From: Calendula officinalis
Taxonomy: Eukaryota > Streptophyta > Magnoliopsida > Asterales > Asteraceae
Assembly: GCA_963853835.1 (NCBI GenBank)
Contig: OY970823.1
Coordinates: forward strand, 6,962,001 to 7,026,000
Length of the DNA: 64,000 nucleotides
Direction of reading: 5' to 3'
Below the pieces are notes generated by a model, which saw only the letters and a list, made by a program, of their open reading frames with translations, searched no databases and had not been told where the DNA came from. Each line of letters starts with the position of its first letter. The stretch's first letter is position 1. Positions 43,267 to 55,136 of the stretch are shown piece by piece. The position numbers and the translations under genes were made by a program.

Positions 43267-45224
43267 TGTAACGACCCGAAATTTGAATAAAATAAATTAT
43301 GGGAAAAATATGATAAATAAGGATAAATCATTTAAAACACGTAGGAATTGGTTTCGTGTCATTTGGACATCGTACGAGGAAGTTATGGGCGAAACTGGGT
43401 CGAGATAAAGTTGTAAAAGTGCAGCCCTGCTGCTTTAGAAAGTTCGCGACGCGAACTAGTGGTAACGATCGGGAAGTCGGGCCAGGTAGTTTGACTTTGG
43501 GTCGCGAAGTAGTTCGCGTTGGGTTAGCGATCGCTAAGTATGCGTGCGTTACGCAGAGTTAGCGACGCGAACTTAGTTCGCGCCGTGAAGTCTGGTCGGG
43601 CAGCAATAAATCGGGTTTGAGCTAGGGTTTGCTCATTTTCACCCCCAATTGTGGTGCAGCCGATCCTAGAGAGAGAAAGAGGCGATTTTGGTATTCTTGA
43701 GCTCAGATCTTCACCATTTTGAAGGATCTAAACATCAAAGGTAAGATTTCTTGATTGTTGATGTTATCTAGCTAGTTATGAACTTTGTTTGGGTAGAAAT
43801 GGTGGTTTGGGGAATCATTCATGTCATCTTTGGGGAAGATGACTAATCATGGGTGTAGAACACTCATAGTAAGCTTGTAAATGATGTGTACAAGTTGGAT
43901 TTGGTTTTATTGATGGAAATATTGAGCTAGGGTTTTGGGGTTTCACCAAGTTGGATGAACTTGGTGGCCAAGAATGTTGTTATGGGTTTATTGGTAGCTA
44001 GTTATGGATAATAACTAGATTTTATGATGATATGGATGATAGGTCAAGAAGACCTAAAGATTGGTGACATGTCACAAGTTGGAAAGCAGGGAATTGTGTT
44101 GTTAGACACGATTTGGAGTTAGCTTGGCTAAGGTGAGTACATGAGACTTTCAAAACTGGGTACATAGCAAATGTTTCTTTTAAAATATATATGATGTTTT
44201 GTGAGTCTTTATTAATAAATGATTTTTAATAAAGATATGACTGAAAAGATGAGAAAATGATAAATAGTAGACTATCTAAGTATGTCTAAAATGATTGATG
44301 ATTTTGAAAGAGATCATGATAATGAAAAGTAATTAATAACTAATTATTGATATGACGTAAAAGAGTGTACTTTTATAATGTGTGATTACTAATAACGAGA
44401 TTAGTTGATTCGATTATGTGAATGCTAGTTAAGATTAGCATGTGGATAGATTGTATGATGGCCTTATGGCATTGATGATAGATGTGACACATAGTCACAT
44501 GAAATAGTTATGACGGGTAGATTGAAATAGGACAGGTACATGGTAGATCGGAGGCTTTCTGGTTATCATGGAATAAAACTGATGAGTCGGAGGCATTCCG
44601 ATCACCCAACAAGATGTTGGATCTTACTGAACTGGAGGCATTCTGGTTAGTAAGATAGAGATAGGTCACTTTGGCTGAACACTGTGACAATGGGGGTTCT
44701 ACTGAATCGGAGGCATTCTGGTTAGTAGGACAAGAATGGGGTCTCGTTGGTTTGGAGGCTTTCCGAACAACTTGACGGGTCGAATAGGCTATGAATGAAT
44801 GTGATAGAATCACCGAAGAGGTGATTGATGTATATGAATGAGATAGGGTTACCACGGAGGTAACCAAAGTATATATATGTCTAATAAATGTGATTATTTA
44901 TATATATTAATGTCGGGTCTAAAACCCATGTATCTCACGAGACTATTTTGTCTCACGTACTACTTTGTTTTTGGCTATGTACTCAGGTTCAGGATCGTTG
45001 GATTAGAGGGTCGCGTTAGAAGTGGCCTAGTGTTGATCAGCTCGGGAGCTCGTAGGTAGATCCCGTTTATCCTATAGTTATGATATTGTATTTGTAACAC
45101 CGGTTTTAATACTCTGATAAACTTTTATTGGTTTTTGTTAAACCATATTTTGAGAATTCTGGACTTGTAATATTTTTATTTAAAAATATGATTTAAAAAG
45201 TGTTTTGAAAATTGAGGTGTTACA
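43267..45224 (+). repeat. 3' LTR of the ORF-less element
   Basis: It is a near-identical partner of 38217-40190. It lacks the 16-bp duplication seen near 39845 in the other copy. Confidence 0.95.
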
Positions 45225-45229
45225 TTCTC

Positions 45230-45718
45230 CAATTCCACATCCAACTACCGTGAAACCATATTTGATTAATCAATCAACCATTATCCAAATCTAACCGGAA
45301 AAGCCGGTTAAACTTAACCGATAACGATGTGTCATCTAACCAAATATCAATCCAAAATCTTAACCTGTCGCCACTAACTAACTCATATCTAATAGCATTG
45401 AAATCTATAATACTATTGTTATGAAGAAAGTTAACGGTACCTATAATGCGAGACCAAGTACCATTAAAAAGCCGATAAGAACTATTACCTGAAAAACCCC
45501 CCTCCTCTCCGTACATGGCTTTGATAACTTTACACCAAAGGGCATTTGGCTCATTATAGAATCTCCATCTCCACTTAAGCAAAAGCGCTAGATTCAGCGC
45601 TTTTAGACTCGCTATATCAAGACCACCTCTTTCTTTAACCGCAAGAGAATTCTTCCATGACACCCAACTTAATTTTTTTTTCTTGTTCATGGCAACCCCA
45701 AAAAAACTGAGCCCTCGT
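45230..45718 (-). pseudogene. LINE ORF2, region after RT
   Basis: The open part 45690-45274 reads LSWVSWKNSLAVKERGGLDI, LLLKWRWRFYNEPNALWCKV and GDRLRFWIDIWLDD, the conserved stretch between RT and the zinc finger in plant LINEs. It is interrupted at 45224/45225 by the young LTR element and resumes at 38211. Confidence 0.8.
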
Positions 45719-46417
45719 TCATTCCAACTTATCTATAACTGTTTCAGGCACTCGAAATAAAGACATCCAATAAATGCCTACGCTTCCAAGAACAGACTTA
45801 ATGAGAGTTAAACTCCCACCAATAGATAACATCTTCACTTTCCAATTCGAAAGTCTTTTTCTAAAAGCAGCGATAATGCAATCCCAACTAGATTGGCGAG
45901 ACATACATCCAGCCGTTAAAATTCCGAGATAGTGACAAGGGAGGGAACCCGCAGCACAGCCTATTCGTAACGCCATGGCCTCAATAACGTCCGAGCTCAT
46001 CCCCACACCGTATAAATTAGATTTCTGAACATTTATTTTTAACCCGGAAACATTATAGAAGTCATTAAAAATTTGAATAATATAGTCCATATCATCCACA
46101 TTCCATTCCGTCACCACAATTACATCATTAGCGTAGAAAAAATGGGAAATATTTAAATTTGAGGTACCAATAAAAACCCCTTTTAACTGGTGATCTTCAA
46201 CCGCTTTTTCTAAAGAAAGATGAAGCCCCTCCATTGCAATAATAATTAAAAACGGAGACAACGAATCACCCTGACATAAACCCCTAAACATTTTAAATTC
46301 TTCTGTAGGGCTACCATTAACCAACACCGACAAGGTAGCCGACGAAAGACACGACTTTATCCACTTCCGCCACTTAACACCAAAACCCATTTTAGACATA
46401 ATAAAGTCTAAATATTC
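45719..46417 (-). pseudogene. LINE ORF2 reverse transcriptase, catalytic part
   Basis: It continues the domain with MSKMGFGVKWRKWI, GLCQGDSLSPFLI (family usually GLRQGD) and FFYANDVIVV. The family catalytic box is YADD; here the first Asp is Asn, which would abolish polymerase activity. Both changes are C-to-T or G-to-A transitions. GSLTLIKSVLGS follows, and a stop separates it from the next segment. Confidence 0.85.
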
Positions 46418-47568
46418 TCAACCTAGGGAATCATAAGCTTTCTCAAAATCAACTTTAAATAACAATAACATCTTCTTCTTCTTCTTGTACCACTCGATAA
46501 TCGCATTAACCATTAACGGACCGTCTAAGATTTGCCTTCCTTTAATAAAGGCAGATTGCTCTTTACTAACTACGGAATCAACAACTTTAGCTAACCGTAA
46601 AGCTAATAACTTTGCAATAATCTTATATTGTAATTCAATAAGAGAATTCGGTTTATAATCTTTCACCAAAGTCGGGTTACTAACCTTTGGGATTAAAGTG
46701 AGAAAAGAAGCATTACACCCTTTAGGCTTAACACCCGTAGAAAGAAATTCATTAACCGAATTCCATAAATCGTCTTTAAACAAATCCCAGAATTTCTTAA
46801 CGAACTTGAAATTAAAATCGTCAGGGCCCGGGGTTTTGTCACTCCCACAACTCCACACCACAACCTTAAGTTCTTCCATAGAACATGAATCTTCCAACCC
46901 AACTACTTGTGTGGGCTCAAGTCTCTTAAAATGATCATCACCTAAAACCGGATCCGCCGTTACCATTGCCTCGAATTTTGACCGATAATAATAAGAAAAT
47001 ATGGACTTAACCATATCAGGATCCGTATGCCATTCCCCGTCTTCCATAACACCTTTCACCATTTGATTCCTTCTACGTTGCTTTAATAACCCGTGAAAAA
47101 AAGGAGTTTTCATCCCCTTCAACATCCTATTTCAATTTAAGTTTTTATAAGGAATCAATATTATCAAGTCTTTCCATGTCTTTTAACTTCTTTTTAAGTG
47201 CCAATCTAAGTTCCACTTCCTGATCCGTCACTAACCCCGATTCCAACCGATCTTCAATAAAAGTCAAATTATCTTGACATTCTTTTTCTTTCTGCTTTTC
47301 GAGTAGAAATCAGCCCTTTAGACCACACTTTACATTTAGTTTTAATGAATTTCAACTTGTTTTTCATTCTCACTAAAGCGGAAGATTTATCTGATATAGT
47401 CTCACTATACCACGCTGTTACCAAACCCGAGAACTCTTCCATCTCCAACCATGAATTAGAGGTCCTAAAAGGAGTCGGGCTATAATCCAGTTTTTCAGAC
47501 GAAAGCAAAAGTAGTACATGATCAGACAAATTTCTCTCTAAAGCCGCCACCTTCAAATCCAGATCACC
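46418..47568 (-). pseudogene. LINE ORF2, end of endonuclease through N-terminal RT
   Basis: Segment 47568-47269 completes the endonuclease (SDHVLLLLSSE) and continues into the helical linker. After frame breaks near 47125-47270, the frame 47125-46418 enters the reverse transcriptase. It has SFLTLIPKV, LIELQYKIIAKLLALRL, QSAFIKGRQILDG and FKVDFEKAYDSLG, which holds the first catalytic Asp. It ends at TGA where Trp is usual before EYLDF. Confidence 0.8.
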
Positions 47569-49735
47569 TGTAACATCCCAAAACCCAGCCTAGTAGTTTA
47601 TTGACCTTAAGGTATCTTGTTAAATGATTATCTGATTAAATGCTTAGTTAATTTAATTAGCCTACTGTCTTTTGCGGTATTTTAACCAAGGGGTTAAAAT
47701 ACCCGACTTGTGATTTATTTGGAATGAAAACGTGATTTTTATATTTTTGGATTCCTTGTTAAATATCGTTTCCGAAGATGTTTTCGTTTTTAAAATTGGA
47801 GTCCGTTTGCTATTTTAAATTAATTAATTACGAAAGGAACTTTTCCGACATTTACTGTTAAAGTGAAAAGTGATGGAAAAAGCCAAGTGGGGCCCCCCTC
47901 TTGGCTTGGCCGGTTTCGAGAGAGAGAGGGGACACCCTCTCTTTCCTTTCCTCCTTCTCATTGCTAACATTATCCACACTATTCCATTGCTTTTTCCAAA
48001 AACCTCCATCACTTCTCCTTTTGCTTGTTCTAGTGAGTTTGTGTTCAATCTTGTGTTTGGAGCTCGAAATCTTCCTTAGAAATTGTGTAGAAGAAGCTTA
48101 GTGGTAAGTTACTTCTCCTCCTCTTACTTGTTGTGATGTTCTTGAACCTTGTTGAACTAGGGTTAGTGATTCCTAGTGTTTTATGGATGATTCTTGTTAT
48201 GGATGTTGTAGTATATGTTTATGCAAGCTTTACATGAAATGTATGGTTGTTTGTGGTAGGAAGACAAGATTTGGTGAAAAACACCTTCAACCTCCATTAA
48301 TGGTGGATGTTGAAGGTGGGTTTTGATGAATCTTGGATTTCTTGAGTTTTGGATGGATAGAATTGTTTATTAGGTTGTGAAATCGTGTTTGGTAAGTTAT
48401 GGATGTTAAAAACCTAGTATTAATTAAATGATGAAGTAATTTAACTAGTTTTTGGATGATTTTGTCAAAATGGTGATCTAGTGATTATACAAGTATGTTA
48501 CTTGGAATTGTGATAGTTGTCAACTTGGTGGAATTGTTATATGATTGTGAATTGCTAGTTGAAAGGTTAATTGCTAGTTGATGGAAATGTGGAAGTGTTA
48601 GGATCATGTTCGGGTTTTTGGCCCGTTTGGGTCAACTAGTCGTGAATACTTGCTAAATGGCCAAAATGGTCAATTGTATTGATGAAGGAATTGTGCTAGT
48701 TGGAAATGTCATAAAATGTGCATTTTATGAGTCTTGTGTGGTTAGTTGTTGAAATTGATGATTTTGACAATTCGGTGGATTATCACTAACTCGGTGTATT
48801 GTTGACAGGAACCGGGAAGGATACTCAGTGATACTAGCTCACTGAGTTAAGGAATCGGAAGTCGAAAGGTGAGTGGATTTGACCTACAACTCGGGTTTTG
48901 GCCTTTTCCGTTTAGAAATTGCATAATTGTGAAAATGCAGGATTTTAGCTGGTCTGGGGAAGATAGCGGCACTATCTTTAAGATAGCGGCGCTATCTTGG
49001 TTGGTTTGGGACAATTCGAAACAGCTAACCGAAATAGCGTTTGGGGCTTAGATAGCGGCGCGATCTCCAAGATCGCGGCGCTATCTCTTATTTAGCGGCG
49101 CGATCTTTTGGCTGAGCAGCTTTGGCACCTTTTCTTCTTAGCTTGCTTGATTGTTATGTATGCCTAGTGTTAGGGGAATACCATACATGACTATGTGCAC
49201 ATTCGGGATGAGGTCAGTGTCGGATGGATAACGGCTGGGCACAGTGTATCGACTAATAGGGTATCCGACCTTACCTGTATGCGTTACATGGTTAAGGGGA
49301 GGGAGTTGCCCGGGGTGTTGGATACAAAACGCTATCGGTTACCGTGGTTTTGGCCGACCATGGTTTAAGGCCCGCAAAGCCGCCGATCCTCTCAAATAAG
49401 TGATTACCCAACCGGAGATGTTTTATAACTTCCGTGCTTAAGTGATTAGTGTAGTTGGTAGTGATAGGAATTCATTCACTTAGCTTTTGTGCTAATCCCT
49501 CCCTCATTGACACATTTCAGGTTGAAAGGCTTGGACGGGTCGGCTTGGACGGGAAGTTTGACCATGCTTAAATCTTATGTTTTGTAAAATGAGCCGTGTT
49601 TAGTAATACCGTCTTTTTAACTAACTTTGACTTGTAATATTTTGTGGGACCATGGTTTGTAAACTTAACTAAATTAGATGCTTCCGTAACTTAGATTGAT
49701 ACTTAATTGCCTTTTAAAAAAAATGCGGTGTTACA
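47569..49735. repeat. Solo LTR (2167 bp), gypsy-type
   Basis: It starts TGTAACATCCCAAAACCC and ends GCGGTGTTACA, with a perfect target duplication TCACC (47564-47568 and 49736-49740) inside the LINE endonuclease. No internal domain remains, so unequal recombination between two LTRs removed it. It holds a cluster of GATAGCGGCGCTATC-type palindromes at 48960-49110. Short frames such as 47824-48048 are within the LTR and not genes. Confidence 0.93.
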
Positions 49736-50364
49736 TCACCATTGACCACATTTTCCGATGATAAAAACCTGTCTAATTTACTCATTTTTGAACCCACTTT
49801 ATTCATCCATGTAAACTTTCTACCACCAATATCCAAATCTATTAGACCACATAAATCCATAAATTGATTAAAATTTGACGCTCCCACCGAATTAAAAACC
49901 GAACCAAGCCTTTCCGATTCATCCCTCACTTCATTAAAGTCACCAAAAATCACAAACTTATACTCTTTACCTTCCATATACCCACGTATCTCTTCCCAAA
50001 GACAACACCGATCTTCTACATCTTGAGGAGCATAGATATTAATAAACGCCTTTTTCTCATCAATACCAACCCAATAACCTTCCACTATCACATAAAATCT
50101 GCTACAAACAATTGCTTCCTTTGTAAAAACAGTCGTATCCCAAATAGATACAATTCCACCCGAGTGACCCCGAGCCGAACTACAAGCAAAATCGAAATTA
50201 AAATTTCCCCAAATCGATTTGAACCGGAATAAATTTGGTTTCGTCATCAGCGTCTCCTGAACACCCAAGAACGAAACGCTATTTTGATAATAAATATTTT
50301 TTATCCAATTACGTTTCTCCGTAGACCCCAAACCCCGAGCATTTATAGAAAGAATGCTCAACAT
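49736..50364 (-). pseudogene. LINE ORF2 endonuclease domain, N-terminal part
   Basis: It starts MLSILSINARGLGS and shows apurinic-endonuclease-like motifs: VQETLM (Glu catalytic), IYAPQD, FGDFNEVRD (GDFN) and DRFLSS. It is interrupted at VVNGD by the solo LTR. The reading resumes at 47568 with LDLKVAALERNLSDHVLLL, which includes the catalytic SDH motif. The first ATG overlaps the end of ORF1 by 7 bp. The enzyme nicks DNA at T-rich sites to prime reverse transcription. Confidence 0.85.
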
Positions 50365-51844
50365 TTAAAACCGACATCTTCACCACTTCTGACACCTTCA
50401 CCCGAATTTTTACTTACTGCAGCGTGACTTCCAAAAAGCGTGCCACAACTATACTTATGCCAACAATCATCGCCTTTTCTCATACCTTCAACCACTCTTT
50501 TCTTAACGAATTCGAATCCCGGCGGACCACTGAATGCATCAGAATCACACTCCTTGTTTAACACTTTACCGCCATCTATATCGAGGCCATTCCCATTGTT
50601 ATCCACCTGTTCAATTGTAACTTTCTCCAACCCACCCCTTGAATTCTCGTTATTCTCTTGATCTGGCTTTTCAAAATTATTACACTTCTGCTCGGGACTT
50701 TTCGATTCCAAAACCACAGTTTCTATTGTCTCCTCCTCATCTTCAGAATCTTCCTAACTACCTACTTCTTCTTCAGATTCTGAATTCTGCCCATATCCAT
50801 CATCCTCATCCCTAATAATTTTCTTTTTATTTAACTTCCATATGTTCTTTTCTTTAACCCGAACCATATATGTAGTTTCCGCCACTTCTACCAGGATACT
50901 TTCATTGATCAATTCCATCTCTTTAGTATTAATACATAATCTCCCACAGCTCAGGTCATCATTCGTGTCGTCATCAAAAAACATAAATTTGCCCTATAAG
51001 CTACCAATCTTCTTATAAACCTCAGAATTCCACGCACACAGAGGTAAACCATCTACCTCAATCCAAACCATCCGTTCATCAATCACAAAATTACTAATCA
51101 CCTGGCGAACCTCAGCAAACAAATGAGCCAAGTCCATATTTTTGAACTTCATACAAGATTTCTGAGATTTAAATTCAACCCACACCCAAAGGCCTCCAAT
51201 ATGGTGAATCTCGACCTCCCCAAAACCTTCACTTTCCAAGTGGACATATAGATTAGCCATAAGTCCCACCTCTCTTACCTTGGCAAGAGCACTCGTGTTT
51301 GAGTCATCAAGTTTCATAAGATCATTTGTCGACACAGAAAGACGTTTCACTTCTTTCCTAGGCACGACAGTATTACCACCCAAGTTCTTACTCCCTCCAT
51401 CTTCAGAATTTTGATTGCTTTTCTTACCCGCAACAACAGAAGCATACGAAGAGCCTGATTGCGCAACGCCTTTTATCGGGGCAGTTTTATAATCAGACTT
51501 ATATAATTTTTTTCTGTCAAATCTAGCAACAACCGAATGATGACCACTTCATCTTCTACTCCTAAAAAACGAATAAATCCAAATTTTTTACTGAATTTCG
51601 AGACCTTCTTTGCGATATAAGCATCAACCGCTTTCCCATGCACCATGGACCACTTAAACAATTCTTTAATGGACAATGTGTCTGGAAAATTCGTAATGTA
51701 GAAAGATGAAGCAATCTTGTCGACCGACTTCTGAAACGGATTTTGAATCTTTTTAGCAGGACCTCTTGTATAGTCGGTCGATCTTCCAATTCTCCACATC
51801 CATCCTTCTGAATCTATCCGTTGTTTGTAACCCATTGTAATCAC
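50358..51844 (-). pseudogene. LINE ORF1 (RRM-containing nucleic-acid chaperone), broken
   Basis: Segments are 51844-51473, 51383-50994, 50984-50754 and 50717-50358. The first starts MGYKQRIDSEGWMWRIG and has an RRM-like fold: SFYITNFPDTLSIKELF (RNP2-like), KKFGFIRF (RNP1-like). The second contains GLWVWVEFKS and VWIEVDGLPLCAW, as found in plant LINE ORF1 proteins (DUF4283-like). The last is acidic and disordered. In-frame stops and frame changes separate them. Plant L1 ORF1 binds its own RNA. Confidence 0.75.
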
Positions 51845-51966
51845 CGAACGAAATAACTCCCAACCCCCTCCCCCTGATCGCCGGAAAAAGAATCAAAATC
51901 GTCGGCACCGTATTAGGGTTTAGAGAACGTTTTTTTTTGTTAATTAAAGTATAACATTTTTCTTCT

Positions 51967-53250
51967 CATATGAAATATATTTGCACCAACATTTTATTTT
52001 TAATACAAAATGACATCTAATATATAATTAGTATATTTATTTGAGAGTTATGCTATTGAAAATGTATATTGGAACACATATTTCATTTTCTTAATATAAA
52101 ACAATCATTTTAATATTGTATAAATATATCACTAAATAATATTTTGGATACTATATGAAAATACTCGCGGGTAGAAATCAACTAGTTATATACATTATTT
52201 TAGTTTGACAAAAGTTTAAAATAGGATATAATATTACTAGCTTCATAACCCGCCCGATGGGCGGGTATGCTTCAAATTTTAGTATGTAGAAAAATACCAA
52301 CAAAGATTAATAATTTTACAAATGACATAATAATATTGTAGCTGTAATGATGAATTGGTAGAAAAATCGATACATGAACAGATGTTACATAAAATTTACA
52401 AACGAAATAAGACTTCTTTGTATCAACCAAAAATTTTACAGACAAAATTTTGTATCAAATTAATCACAATAATGGTTTGGCCAATTAGGGTTACACGCGA
52501 AGGTTGTTCATTTCTGAAAACCATTACAACAATTATAACCAAGTAGCATTATTAAGTAATATTATCTTGATTTTGATACTGATCAAATAAGAATAGGGTA
52601 ATAGGTGTCTCTTTTTAATGAAGCAGCCTGCATAAACATTAAACAAACAACATCTTCAAAGTGCAATAATCTTATTATAAGAAAATTGCTTCAATTTTAA
52701 CAATCCAATCATAGATCACACCATTCAAAGAGAATACTTGGTCCAAAGTGTAATACTATCTTGATTTTGAAACTCATCAAAAAGGGGATGAGTGAGGATG
52801 TGAGTATTAATAAGTTCTTTGATGAGGCTATGGTGGTGGAGCTTGCTCAGCAAGCTGCTGAATTGCACCTGCAAATGATCTAACGGTTGTAGTTGTACAT
52901 CTGAGTTACACTTTTGTTGTTAAATTGAGTTTATTTGTTTTTCTGTTTTGAATTCTAAATCGATAGAATATGGGAATTGTATTTCTAAAACTTCTTTGTT
53001 GCTTGGCTTAACTGCTTTGTTTAACCACATTTGTTATTGGTATTAGTTTGTTGATCTTTGGGAAAATGTAAGCTAGATAAAAAAGAACTTAACTCTTGAT
53101 ATACCGACATATAGTTGACTATGTGACAATACTGGTTTTTGAAGAAGCAAACCAACTTGTTATAACGTCTGACCTTGATTTTTATTAATAGTCATTGCAA
53201 AGCAAACTTGAACAGTCTAATTTAGAACATCGTATGTTTGCAAAAAATTT
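51967..53250. other. Intergenic, transposon scraps
   Basis: It contains CTCGCGGGT at 52168 and AACCCGCCCGATGGGCGGGT at about 52247-52266, typical of Helitron-like repeats. 52517-52752 duplicates sequence found again at 57053-57339. No gene is supported. Confidence 0.5.
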
Positions 53251-53254
53251 AGAA

Positions 53255-53640
53255 TTGACTAAAAAGTCAAAAAATTATAGTAAAAAATCATATACTGGCA
53301 TTATAGTTTGACTTTAAAAATCTAAATAGTCTAATATATAGTTTGACTTTTATAGTCATATTTAAAAATCATGCCCAAACAGCTATAATGAAAGTTTATA
53401 ACATGAATGCAAATCAAATTTGACTATTTAGTCAAACTTATTAACGATGGTAGCAGTTTGACTTTTATAGTCATATTTAAAACTTATTAAAAAAATTAAT
53501 TTAATAAAACTTGCTCCTCATAAGTGCATTAAACTCAGATTTGACTAAAAAGTCAAAGTTTGAAGTAAAAAATCGTATACAGGCATTACAATTTGACTTA
53601 TATAGTCAAAGTGACTCATCTTTTCAATTTTATTATACAA
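53255..53640. repeat. Array of TTTGACT...AGTCAAA palindromes
   Basis: Seven or more TTGACT words and four nearly perfect palindromes (for example TTTGACTATTTAGTCAAA) occur. Two related blocks begin near 53262 and 53536, each running from GACTAAAAAGTCAAA to a GGCATTA-TTTGAC stretch. TTGAC(C/T) is the core of the W-box bound by WRKY factors. A regulatory role here is only a possibility. Confidence 0.6.
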
Positions 53641-54051
53641 ATCTCAATGTGGTTTCACTTTCACTTTTATAGTCACTTATTATAATCATCAGAAACAGAA
53701 ACATATCAAACTAATCATACCATAGTAACTATGTACATTGTTCAAAATCATAATGATCAAAAGCCATATGAAATTGTATGATAAGAAATTTAAATTGATA
53801 TTGATGCTGGTGATCAATCGACTTGTGAAAAAATTAAAATAATGATAACTGACCAAAATCAAATGCAGGTGAAATACCTGTAAAATAATAATCATGAAAA
53901 AACCATAGTTACTATTAACGATAAATCGGTGTTGAATCTGCTACTGATTCAACCTAACAAAATTCAAAAGGTTATACAAATTACAATAATTTAATTATCA
54001 GATAAGCAAAGTATCATGTTATATCCATAAATTGGATATATATAATATGTA

Positions 54052-54213
54052 AGGGTGAGCATAAAAACCCGACCCAAAACCAAACCACCCTAAATTAACC
54101 GATAACCAATCCATATTTTATCTGAACCTGATCCGTTATGGAGTTTGGTTAACCGAAATTTCTGTTAATGGTTCAGTTTGGGTCAGTATTTAAAACTGGC
54201 CCATGCTCACCCT
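54052..54213. mobile_element. MITE with AGGGTGAGCAT termini (162 bp)
   Basis: The left end is AGGGTGAGCATAAAAACCC and the right end, read inward, is AGGGTGAGCATGGGCC. The body has repeated AACCGA and GGTT words. The hAT-like superfamily is likely from the terminal type. Flanks AATATGTA and AATAACAT are only partly alike. Confidence 0.65.
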
Positions 54214-55136
54214 AATAACATGAACCATATATCAATCATGAGAAATGAATAAAAGCCAAACCAATTGAATTATGCTGCCAAATGGGAATGCAACTAATGA
54301 TTCTTTTCCTTTTAGTAACTGCTGCAAGAAATTAACTCCATTTGAGTGAGATTTCATAATTCTTCGAAAAAGATAATATTTTGCCAACACTTGATCTCAA
54401 ACTTTATAAGCATCAAAATCAGACCAATTACTTCTTTTTTGACTAACTAAAACCCTAACATAATCCAAAATCAAGTATCATGACAACACAATTTACAAAT
54501 TACTCCTCTACTGATGTCATCGAACTACTTATTGATTTGCAACTGGTGCACTCATAGGTTGGTCAACATCGAACTACTTATTGATTTTGTCATTAGATTG
54601 TAAGAGAAAAAATATCAATTTCTATAAACAATGACTTATTGCACAAATCACGACCCGACCCGTTTTAGATCTATATTTCGTCCCGCCCATTGGTTAATGC
54701 AAGTGATCTAAATCTTGAAATTAAAAAAAAAATTGATATATTGATCAAGAATTTTGATTCATCGAAGATTACACAGTTCACACATTTAAGATCTTTTTCA
54801 AGAATAATCTCCAATTAGGTTACTTTATTGATAGTTGATGCAAGTGATATGAATCTTGAAATTAATTTTAAAATTAAAGAAAAAAGTTTTACCTTGATTC
54901 TGAATTTGATTTCGGGAAAACATAATTGCATCCAGCTCGACTATTATAAACTGGATCAGTTGGTAATTCAGGGTCATTCTTATCGGTGCAACCCTATATT
55001 GTAATAGGGGCATTATTACATCATTAGATCAGATTAATGATATGAAAAAATGCAAACAAAAATGATTTAACTTAATTGATGACTATTGGATTGATATGAT
55101 TATGCTTATTTGGAATGAATGAACATACTCTAATTC

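Larger units (their letters stand above)
38217..45224 (+). mobile_element. Young ORF-less (non-autonomous, LARD-like) gypsy-type LTR retrotransposon
   Basis: It has two long LTRs (1974 and 1958 bp), TGTAAC...GTTACA, a PBS, a PPT and a perfect 5-bp target duplication TTCTC (38212-38216 and 45225-45229). The LTRs differ at only about 11 positions plus one 16-bp tandem duplication, so insertion was very recent. The 3-kb interior has no usable ORF. Only scraps resembling gypsy gag can be guessed (for example TIDDRMIKGRRND near 40577). It must have used proteins from another element. Its strand is given by the PBS at its left end. Confidence 0.93.
37430..51949 (-). mobile_element. Full-length LINE (L1-type), decayed, with two nested LTR insertions
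   Basis: A perfect 17-bp target duplication TATAACATTTTTCTTCT flanks it (37413-37429 and 51950-51966). On the minus strand it has an ORF1-type RRM protein, endonuclease, reverse transcriptase, zinc-finger end (zf-RVT) and a poly(A) tail at 37437-37430. Removing the LTR element at 38217-45224 and the solo LTR at 47569-49735, with one target copy each, restores continuous coding. All three insertions and their order are therefore resolved. Many stops show the LINE is inactive. Confidence 0.93.
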
